13,720 nucleotides of DNA, from positions 1 to 13,720 of the forward strand of contig JACRFF010000111.1 of the NCBI GenBank assembly GCA_016218005.1, written 5' to 3'. The notes beneath the pieces were generated by a model that was given only the letters and a program-made list of their open reading frames with translations, did not search any database and was not told the DNA's origin. The stretch is from Ignavibacteriales bacterium (GTDB lineage: Bacteria; Bacteroidota; Ignavibacteria; UBA10030). Position numbers and translations under genes: made by a program. Shown here one piece after another: positions 1 through 5,880 of the stretch (its first letter is position 1; each line of letters begins with the position of its first letter).

Positions 1-2
1 GA

Positions 3-818
3 TGCGAGCAGGCCTCATCACCCGATAACTCAGCCGTTAAGCAACAATATGCTCACGTGCGCCCAAGCTGGTCGCCGGATGGCATGTCGGTAGCTTTTAC
101 CGCTACGGTCAACACCGTGTTAGGAATCTATCTGGTTGATACATCGGGCGCGAACACGCGGCTTGTGCACGCTGGCGATGCGATCGGTATAACGTGGTCG
201 CCCGATTCAAAGTGGATTGCGTTTTCGCAAGGACGGAATTTGTTCAGGCGAAAAGCATCGGGCGATTCGTTGGTGCAGATCACCAGCACAGCCGACGATA
301 TTCGACCGGCGTGGTCAAGGGATGGGAAAAGCATTGCGTATGTGCACTCGACCGGAGTATGGCTGTTGGATGCGGCTACGCTTGCCGCGCGCCAGTTGGT
401 CAACGCAGGGGATTGTCCCTCGTGGCATCCCAACGGGAAAGAGGTTGTGTATTTGAAAGTAGTTTTTTCTTCTGCCTCGAATGCCGCAGATTACCGCATC
501 GATGCCGTGCAGAGCGACTCGCTTACGGCGCGAACCCTCACAACGATTGTTTCCTCTTACGCCTGTTCATTCGTTTCCATCAACCCCGTTGGCGGTGATC
601 TTCTGTTTGCTCGCACGTCCGATAATGCGTACGCGCAAGTGGCGAAGGCATCGGTTACCAACGGAGTTCCCGTTGTGTTGGTGGATGATGGAGGAGATTA
701 TCCGGCGTGGAGTCCGGATGGAAAGAAAATCGTCTATACGCGAACCCAGCAGGGAGACGGTGCGCTCTGGATCATGAACGCCGATGGCACCGGCAAGCGG
801 CGGTTAACATCGCCGTAG
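3..818 (+). CDS. TolB/WD40-like beta-propeller protein, 3' part (5' end outside window)
   Basis: The reading frame is open from the first bases of the window to the TAG stop, so only the C-terminal ~271 residues are visible. The GTG at 57 falls in the middle of the frame and has no ribosome binding site, so it is not taken as the start. The protein is built of PD40/TolB-type blades. Repeated W-S-P-D-G-like motifs are visible: RPSWSPDG just after the window edge, then ITWSPDS, RPAWSRDG, CPSWHPNG and YPAWSPDG. Each is followed by a hydrophobic strand such as IAFS or IVYT. The last blade ends in the typical LWIMNADGTG...RRLTSP signature. Such propellers are usually periplasmic or secreted and mediate protein contacts (TolB in the Tol-Pal system) or form the N-terminal part of S9 peptidases. 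No peptidase domain follows here. It is convergent with the neighbouring peptidase gene. The family call is firm, but the specific role is unknown. Confidence 0.85.
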   Translation, partial: CEQASSPDNSAVKQQYAHVRPSWSPDGMSVAFTATVNTVLGIYLVDTSGANTRLVHAGDAIGITWSPDSKWIAFSQGRNLFRRKASGDSLVQITSTADDIRPAWSRDGKSIAYVHSTGVWLLDAATLAARQLVNAGDCPSWHPNGKEVVYLKVVFSSASNAADYRIDAVQSDSLTARTLTTIVSSYACSFVSINPVGGDLLFARTSDNAYAQVAKASVTNGVPVVLVDDGGDYPAWSPDGKKIVYTRTQQGDGALWIMNADGTGKRRLTSP

Positions 819-824
819 TGTGGT

Positions 825-853
825 AAGAAAAACGGTAAACCGCTTTCACGGTT
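825..853 (-). terminator. candidate Rho-independent terminator of the peptidase operon
   Basis: Read on the minus strand, 15 nt beyond the stop of the S58 peptidase gene, AACCG and CGGTT (5 bp) enclose a 6-nt loop. About 5 nt later comes TTTTT (828-832 on the plus strand). The stem is short and the T-run is not directly adjacent, so this is a weak candidate lying between two convergent genes. Confidence 0.3.
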
Positions 854-867
854 CGCAGTCCATTCTT

Positions 868-1998
868 CTATCGACTCCTGCCGTACTTGTTCAGGAGTTC
901 CTTCACGCGACCGAGCGGCAATGCTTTCGACTCGTGTTGATGATATCCCTTGGTGTCGGTTGCCTTCAACAGAGAATTGTAGATTGCCTCTTCCGTCGCT
1001 TCCACGATTGCTTGGAAGAGAGGAGAGAGGTCGTCTTCCCTGAATCGGAGAGAAGGTTCGGTGCGGTTCGCCGTCGATTTGATGCGGCACTCTGCTGCGG
1101 TAGAGAAGGCAATCACGTAGTCGCCGCTGCCGTGGCTCATAGCAGAGCCGGTTTTTCCTAACGCCAGCAGCGCGCGCCGCGCGAGCCGCTTGAGTTGCGC
1201 TGAATTCAGCGGAGCGTCGGTTGCGGCAACGATCATACACGAGCCGTCGCCATAGTTTAACTGCTCTTTGAACGAGTACTGCCCGAGTTCCTTGCCGATG
1301 GGAACGCCCGCGAGTTCCAACACGCCGCCGTAGTTTGTTTGCACCAACACGCCAACGGTGTATCCCAGCCCGACTGACCCGCCAGACCCGCCCGCCAAAG
1401 CGGTTCGGGCGGGCAGCTGTCGGGCTGGTGGCTGGCTGGCGCCCAATATCGGCGGCAACAATCGTGAGCTTGTGCCGATGCCTCCCTTCCAACCGAAGCA
1501 CACCGTTCCGGCGCCCGCGCCGACGGCTCCTTCCGGCACGGGACCGCGCTGCGCCGACCGAATTGCTTCCACCGCATGAGCGCGCGTAACGTGCCTGCCG
1601 CGAATATCGTTCAACCAGCCGTCGTTGGTTTCTCCTACTACCGGGTTGATGGACCGAACAGTTTCATTTCCCGGCAGTGCGAGCATATAATCGACAACGC
1701 CATTCGCAACTTCCCACACGCTCAAGGTGTTCGTCAGGAGAATCGGCGTTTCGACCTGCCCCAACTCTTCCACCTGCGTGGAACCGATCAGTTTCCCAAA
1801 GCCGTTTCCTACGACAATTGCCGCAGGAACTTTCTCTTGAAAAAGATTGCCGCCGTGCGGAAGAATGGCTGTTACGCCGGTGCGGAAGATGCCGACTTCA
1901 ACGCCAAGATCGCGCAGACGTGGACGCGAACTCTCCTGTCCTAAGCCCGCCGCTGCCGCAAGCAACACCAAACAAGCCGTGTGCGCAATTCGCTTCAC
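868..1998 (-). CDS. Exported P1-family (S58, DmpA-like) aminopeptidase
   Basis: This 376-residue protein belongs to peptidase family S58, whose member DmpA is an L-aminopeptidase/D-amidase-esterase that self-cleaves at a Gly-Ser bond to make alpha and beta chains. The signature is clear. YGDGSCMIVAATDAPL contains the expected cleavage site and nucleophile at G252-S253. Also present are GGIGTSSR (172-179), VGVLVQTNYGG with N222, and HGSGDYVIAFST (289-300). Residues 1-20 form a Sec signal peptide ending ...GLGQ, so the enzyme is probably exported. The start is a GTG whose first bases overlap the TGA stop of the upstream M55 gene (GTGA, 4-nt overlap), suggesting translational coupling; an upstream SD is poor. 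Residues ~186-212, between the GTSSR segment and GYTVGVLVQ, are a low-complexity Pro/Ala/Gly/Arg stretch encoded by a palindromic DNA element (1365-1428), where relatives as I recall have only a few residues. The reading frame is intact. It is probably the last gene of a four-gene operon. Confidence 0.92.
   Translation of the reverse strand: MKRIAHTACLVLLAAAAGLGQESSRPRLRDLGVEVGIFRTGVTAILPHGGNLFQEKVPAAIVVGNGFGKLIGSTQVEELGQVETPILLTNTLSVWEVANGVVDYMLALPGNETVRSINPVVGETNDGWLNDIRGRHVTRAHAVEAIRSAQRGPVPEGAVGAGAGTVCFGWKGGIGTSSRLLPPILGASQPPARQLPARTALAGGSGGSVGLGYTVGVLVQTNYGGVLELAGVPIGKELGQYSFKEQLNYGDGSCMIVAATDAPLNSAQLKRLARRALLALGKTGSAMSHGSGDYVIAFSTAAECRIKSTANRTEPSLRFREDDLSPLFQAIVEATEEAIYNSLLKATDTKGYHQHESKALPLGRVKELLNKYGRSR
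1365..1428. repeat. 64-bp palindromic element inserted in frame in the S58 peptidase gene
   Basis: A perfect 10-bp inverted repeat, CCAGCCCGAC (1365-1374) and GTCGGGCTGG (1419-1428), encloses a second perfect 8-bp repeat, CCCGCCCG (1387-1394) and CGGGCGGG (1406-1413). The region is markedly more GC-rich than its surroundings. On the minus strand it encodes about codons 191-212 of the peptidase, a Pro/Ala/Arg/Gly-rich stretch at a point where the family normally runs almost directly from GTSSR into YTVGVLVQ. Nested palindromes of this kind are typical of REP-like or Rickettsia-palindrome-like elements. No convincing target-site duplication is visible. The palindromes are directly observed; mobility is inferred. 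Confidence 0.75.
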
Positions 1999-2891
1999 GG
2001 TTCAAGGCCGACGTTATAGTTCAAGAGGAAAACCAGAAAATCGGTGACGTCAATTATGTCTTTTCCCATCCAACGAATCGAACGCGAATCGATTCTCTCC
2101 ACCCCCTTGAGGTAGGATAAGACCTCCACAACACGATAGTGCTTGAAGCTCATATCGAGCGCAACCGGAGATTTCACGACATACGGCTTGAAGTCTTTCA
2201 GCCGGCCAAGCGCGGCCTTGACCTTCTGCGCGATCAACGCTTGCGAAGCTTCCGGAGTAAGCGTGTTGGCGGAATGAAAGCCGAGCGACTTTTTGACTTC
2301 TGCCGTCTCAATGTTGCCGAGAGCCGCTTTCACCTCGGCGCACGCAGCGTCGTCTCCGGACATCATCACCACCGGTACGCCGAAATATCCGGCGATGGCT
2401 GCGTTCCACGCCGCTTCGGTTACGACAGTTCCGTTGAGTGCAACACGAGTCAATCGCGCGCTGGAAAAGGTGTGTGCGCGAACGCCCTGCGTGTTGTTGG
2501 TGGATGAATGATAGCCGATGAACATCACTGCATCGAACGTTTGGTCGATGCCCGCCATCATCTCTAATCGTCGCGGCCAGGCGCGAACGACGCGAACGTC
2601 CGGCGGGAACTGGTCGATCAGCAAGCTCTCGCCATTCCCGTGCGAATCGCTGACGAGAATTTCGGCGGCGCCGGATTCTTGTGCCGCACGGATTGCGGCC
2701 AACACTTCCTTCGTCATGAATTGCCGGAAGCGTTCATACTCGAACCCGCCGGGTCCCAATTGATCGTCGCTCACCACGCCGGCGATGCCCTCCATGTCGG
2801 CGGAGATATACACCTTCAACTTTTTCGGCTGGCAAAACACAACCGAAAGAGAAAGAGCCAGACTCATGGCAAAAAGCACGAGACGTTTCAT
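1995..2891 (-). CDS. Exported M55 family D-aminopeptidase (DppA-like)
   Basis: This 298-residue protein is a member of metallopeptidase family M55 (DppA of Bacillus subtilis), zinc enzymes that release N-terminal D-amino acids, classically from D-Ala-D-Ala-type peptides. The zinc and catalytic residues are in place: D32 and E34 in ISADMEGIAGV, H84 in SDSHGNG, H128 in IGYHSS, H140 in GVRAHTF and E159 in NGTVVTEAAWNA. D32, E34, H84 and H128 match the spacing of DppA D8, E10, H60 and H104 exactly after a 24-residue shift. The extra N-terminal residues form a hydrophobic signal peptide (1-20), so unlike cytoplasmic DppA this one is probably periplasmic. The Cys at the end of that segment (VVFC) lacks a good lipobox. 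The start is an ATG preceded by GAGGA at good spacing. The gene lies 18 nt after the histidine kinase gene and overlaps the following S58 gene by 4 nt, so co-transcription is likely. Confidence 0.92.
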   Translation of the reverse strand: MKRLVLFAMSLALSLSVVFCQPKKLKVYISADMEGIAGVVSDDQLGPGGFEYERFRQFMTKEVLAAIRAAQESGAAEILVSDSHGNGESLLIDQFPPDVRVVRAWPRRLEMMAGIDQTFDAVMFIGYHSSTNNTQGVRAHTFSSARLTRVALNGTVVTEAAWNAAIAGYFGVPVVMMSGDDAACAEVKAALGNIETAEVKKSLGFHSANTLTPEASQALIAQKVKAALGRLKDFKPYVVKSPVALDMSFKHYRVVEVLSYLKGVERIDSRSIRWMGKDIIDVTDFLVFLLNYNVGLEP

Positions 2892-2909
2892 CGCATCCTC
2901 AAATCTGTT

Positions 2910-4358
2910 TTAGAATGAAATGGATTTTGGCACCGTGAAGTGAAATGTCGTTCCGCCGTCGGCATCCGACGTAGCCCAAATTTTTCCGCCGTGGGAATCG
3001 ATAACGCGCTTGGCGATGGCGAGGTCAATCCCCGTTCCTTCGTACTTGATGCTATCCGCCAAACGCTTGAACGGCAAGAAGATCGTCTCGAAATGACTCT
3101 CGTCGATGCCGATGCCGTTATCTCGCAGAAAGAATTGGAAATGCGATCGGTCTTTGGCTATCTCCGTTCCGATTTCGACGCGGGGCTCCGGATTGTTGTT
3201 GTACTTGATAGCGTTGGAAATCAAGTTCCTCCACATTTGCGAGAATCGAACCGGATCGCAAGTAACTGCCGGAAGATTGGATTCGATGGCAACGGTTGCG
3301 TTTTGCTCCTTCGCGTAGGTGGCGAGATCCAGCTTGATATCTTCAAGCAGCATCTGCATGGAGACCGGTTCATGGTAGAACTCGATCTTTCCTGCGTGAG
3401 CGAAGTCGAGCATCTCTTGGATCAATTCCGTCATCTGCGTGCAGGTAGAACCGATACGCCGAAGATTTTCACTCGCCTCCGGTTTCAGCTGGCGGCCGTA
3501 GTCGTCAAGAAGCGTCTTGCTGAATTCTTTGATGCTGGTAATGGGGTTTCGCAAGTCGTTTGCAATGATGTTGGCGAAGTTTTCCAGTTCTTCGTAGCGG
3601 CGCTGGATTTCTTCCTTCATGAAATTGAACGCTGCTTCCAGCAAACTGATTTCATCTTCCGCTTCCGATTTGAGATACGAAGAAAAATCTCGCGCGGCGA
3701 CGCGCTCCGCAACGGCCACCAGACTAAGAAGGGGTCCAGAAATTCTGCGCGTCGTCAGCAAGACCGTCGCGATGCTGATGCCCAGCACGATGAATGCCGG
3801 AATCACCGCCATCCAAATTTGGTGCGGCGCAGTTCCTTGAACCGCGGCAATGGCCGGCGCCACGCGGGCATAGCTTTCGTCGATCATGTGGCCGGTTTGG
3901 CCATACATCGCGCTCCCGAAACGATGATGCAACTCTTGCATCAAGCGCAAAGCGTACGGGTCGTTTTTGGCATTGCGCAAGGCAAACACCTGCTTTGCTA
4001 ATTCGTCCAGCCCGAAAAGTGCAGTTTGGATCGAAAGCAACCGCACGCGCTCGGAAGGGTCGATTACGCGCTCTCCGAATTCGGAAAGGTCTGCTTGTGT
4101 CTTCGATAGGAGAGCACGGTAGGAGGTTCTGTAGCTCGTATCGGATGTCAGAACGAAGTCATTGATTGCCATCAGCATCGAACCAAGGTCGCGTTGAAGC
4201 TGGCTGGCTATTTGCAGATGCTGTGCCTGGCGGTCCAAATCTTCGAGGCCGCGCTTATCGATGGTTTGAGAGATGTACGTATCAAGCGCCATGCCTCCCA
4301 TCAAGAACAGAATGATGGCAAACGGAAGCGTAATCTTTTTTGTGATGGAGAATTTCAT
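2910..4358 (-). CDS. Membrane sensor histidine kinase with degenerate H-box and G2-box
   Basis: The protein has 482 residues. TM1 (~10-28) is followed by a mostly helical extracytoplasmic sensor (~30-178, CHASE3/four-helix-bundle-like), TM2 (~181-203), a HAMP linker (~204-258), a HisKA-like dimerisation helix pair (~259-325) and a HATPase_c domain (~365-478). The N-box NLISNAIKYN (N382), G1 box DNGIGI (413-418) and an F-box-like FLPF are intact. At the phospho-accepting position the family reads S-H-D-L-R-x-P, but here it is A-N-D-L-R-N-P: residue 267 is Asn (codon AAC, 3558-3560). The G2 box, normally GTGIGLAI, reads GTGIDLAI, with Asp445 (codon GAC, 3024-3026). Both changes were checked at base level. 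The protein may therefore lack autophosphorylation and act as an allosteric sensor, or a sequencing error is involved. The ATG start has GAGGA upstream. No response regulator lies in the window. It sits between the M19 and M55 peptidase genes, in the same direction. Confidence 0.93.
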   Translation of the reverse strand: MKFSITKKITLPFAIILFLMGGMALDTYISQTIDKRGLEDLDRQAQHLQIASQLQRDLGSMLMAINDFVLTSDTSYRTSYRALLSKTQADLSEFGERVIDPSERVRLLSIQTALFGLDELAKQVFALRNAKNDPYALRLMQELHHRFGSAMYGQTGHMIDESYARVAPAIAAVQGTAPHQIWMAVIPAFIVLGISIATVLLTTRRISGPLLSLVAVAERVAARDFSSYLKSEAEDEISLLEAAFNFMKEEIQRRYEELENFANIIANDLRNPITSIKEFSKTLLDDYGRQLKPEASENLRRIGSTCTQMTELIQEMLDFAHAGKIEFYHEPVSMQMLLEDIKLDLATYAKEQNATVAIESNLPAVTCDPVRFSQMWRNLISNAIKYNNNPEPRVEIGTEIAKDRSHFQFFLRDNGIGIDESHFETIFLPFKRLADSIKYEGTGIDLAIAKRVIDSHGGKIWATSDADGGTTFHFTVPKSISF

Positions 4359-4436
4359 ATGAATCCTCGTTCGACGATAAACAACGTGCGGTGCATTGAC
4401 TTAGCCGACCTTGCCCAGTCCCAACACGACGTACAG

Positions 4437-5669
4437 CTATTGCCGTTGAAGCTGATGCGCCACTTCCTCAACCGTTGACCAGACACGCAGCAGATTCTTG
4501 CCGCAGACCTTTTCAATGTTGGCATCCGAGTAGCCGAGCGCGAGAAGTTCGTAGATGAGATTCGGATACATCGAAACGTCCTTCAATCCGGTCGGCAATG
4601 AATCGCCGACTCCGTCGAAATCCGAGCCAAGCCCTACGTGGTCGATGCCGGCAATCTTCGCAACGTGGTCGATGTGGGCGGCGACATCCTTCACATCGAC
4701 GACGGCGAGCGGATGATGCATCTCATACTCGTGCGCAACGACGCGCCCTGCGGAATCCCGCATGGTCAGATTGCGCGGCCGCAGTTGGGCGTTGATCGAA
4801 TCGCGGCGGTCGCGGTCTTTTTTCTGGTATTCATCGCTGATAAAATCGGAGCCGAAATTTATTTGGATGACGCCCCCCTTTGCCGCCATCGCCTTGATCA
4901 TCTCATCCGACATGTTGCGTTGAAACGTGGGCGTGTATGCGCGGCACGAAGAATGCGACGCGATCAGGGGAGCTTTGCTGAGCGCGAGGACTTGCCAAAA
5001 GGTGTCGTCGGAGACGTGCGAAATATCCACCATGATGCCGAGTCGATTCATCTCAACGACGACTTCCTTGCCAAAGGGACTCAATCCTTTCCACGTATGT
5101 GTTGTATCGTAGGAAGAGTCGCCGATATGGTTATCCTTGCCGTGCGTCAGCGTGATATACCGGATGCCGCGGTCGTAAAAATACTTCAAGTTCTTCAGGT
5201 CGCCTTCAATGGGCGAGCCGTTCTCCATGCCATACGCGAAGCTGATAAGCCCCTTTCCAAACTGTGCCGTAACGTCTGCGGGGGAGCCGGCACGCGCAAA
5301 CTTTTCCGGATGTGCCGTGATGATCGAATCCATCATGCGCATCAGGTCGTCCGCCGTACTCTTGGCGATCTTCTGGGTTTCGTGCTCGGCCGGAACGTAG
5401 ATGGACATAAAAGGAACGTTCAGCCCGCCCTGTTTGGCGCGGGGATAATCAAACTCTCCGGAGAATTTATCTCCATTCTTCGTGTATTGCGTGATGTCTT
5501 CCATTTTATTCCTCAGCCGGTACGGCACGTCGATATGCGTATCAACAATAATGGCTGATTGGGAAAGTTGTTCTGCTTTGTGAAGGATTTGCTCGTTGCG
5601 CTCCACTTGTTTGGTGGCGGCGCATCCCGCAAGAATGAGTAACAGTGTGCCTAGTACGATACGTCTCAT
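4437..5669 (-). CDS. Membrane dipeptidase (M19, renal dipeptidase-like), lipoprotein
   Basis: This 410-residue zinc dipeptidase is of family M19, whose members hydrolyse dipeptides, including those with a C-terminal D-residue. The N-terminus is a lipoprotein signal with lipobox LAGC (Cys16), so the enzyme is membrane anchored outside the cytoplasm. Family motifs are visible: DTHIDVPYRL (zinc ligands H45, D47), the YGMENG segment (E149, bridging ligand), DISHVSD (H218), ASHSSCRAY (H239) and DHVGLGSDFDG (345-353). Length is typical for the bacterial enzymes. The ATG is preceded by GAGGAG six bases upstream. It is the first gene of the minus-strand peptidase block. The 78 nt between it and the kinase gene contain no clear terminator, so read-through is likely. 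The M1 aminopeptidase gene is divergent, across 211 nt. Confidence 0.94.
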   Translation of the reverse strand: MRRIVLGTLLLILAGCAATKQVERNEQILHKAEQLSQSAIIVDTHIDVPYRLRNKMEDITQYTKNGDKFSGEFDYPRAKQGGLNVPFMSIYVPAEHETQKIAKSTADDLMRMMDSIITAHPEKFARAGSPADVTAQFGKGLISFAYGMENGSPIEGDLKNLKYFYDRGIRYITLTHGKDNHIGDSSYDTTHTWKGLSPFGKEVVVEMNRLGIMVDISHVSDDTFWQVLALSKAPLIASHSSCRAYTPTFQRNMSDEMIKAMAAKGGVIQINFGSDFISDEYQKKDRDRRDSINAQLRPRNLTMRDSAGRVVAHEYEMHHPLAVVDVKDVAAHIDHVAKIAGIDHVGLGSDFDGVGDSLPTGLKDVSMYPNLIYELLALGYSDANIEKVCGKNLLRVWSTVEEVAHQLQRQ

Positions 5670-5732
5670 CAGCTTCTCCTCGGTAGGAATTTGTGAAACG
5701 TTAGAGGAAAGGGTTCAGAAAAGCAAGTAGAG

Positions 5733-5762
5733 TTGACATTGCCGGGTACATTCCCCCACAAT
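5733..5762 (+). promoter_or_regulatory. candidate sigma-70-like promoter of the M1 aminopeptidase gene
   Basis: A perfect TTGACA (5733-5738) is followed after 18 nt by CACAAT (5757-5762; 4 of 6 bases match TATAAT). It would give a leader of roughly 110 nt before the ATG at 5881. The -10 is weak, and Bacteroidota-type organisms often use other promoter consensuses, so confidence is modest. Confidence 0.3.
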
Positions 5763-5768
5763 TACAAA

Positions 5769-5782
5769 CAATTCAAGAATTG
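5769..5782. promoter_or_regulatory. candidate operator palindrome in the divergent intergenic region
   Basis: The 14-bp inverted repeat CAATTC-AA-GAATTG begins 7 nt after the candidate -10 box. Its position between divergent peptidase genes and near the expected transcription start would suit a repressor site. Only the palindrome is observed; regulator and function are unknown. Confidence 0.3.
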
Positions 5783-5812
5783 CGAACGCACCAAACCTTG
5801 CTTCTTCCGCCA

Positions 5813-5835
5813 GTGCTGGTTAGATTCCACAGCAC
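5813..5835 (+). other. leader hairpin upstream of the M1 aminopeptidase gene
   Basis: GTGCTG (5813-5818) pairs perfectly with CAGCAC (5830-5835) across an 11-nt loop. An alternative outer pairing, CCAGT (5810-5814) with ACTGG (5841-5845), overlaps it. This is a possible RNA structure 45 nt before the start codon. It resembles no riboswitch class I recognise. Confidence 0.25.
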
Positions 5836-5880
5836 AATGTACTGGTAGTGAACACATCATTTCTATCTGAAGGAACCCCC

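Noticed and set aside
57..59. GTG as the start of the beta-propeller gene
   Set aside because: The frame is open all the way to the window edge, there is no ribosome binding site, and the codon sits directly before a propeller repeat motif; the gene is cut by the window.
2940..4001. Long plus-strand open frame opposite the histidine kinase
   Set aside because: Shadow of the kinase gene; composition is unnatural and no ribosome binding site precedes it.
2910..4358. Pseudogene call for the histidine kinase because of lost key residues
   Set aside because: Reading frame, membrane segments, HAMP, N-box and G1 box are intact over 482 residues with a proper ribosome binding site; only two positions differ, which suggests altered function rather than decay.
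5848..5880. Upstream in-frame ATG as the start of the M1 aminopeptidase
   Set aside because: The ATG at 5881 has GAAGGAA just upstream and begins a clean signal peptide; the 11 extra residues would bury that signal.
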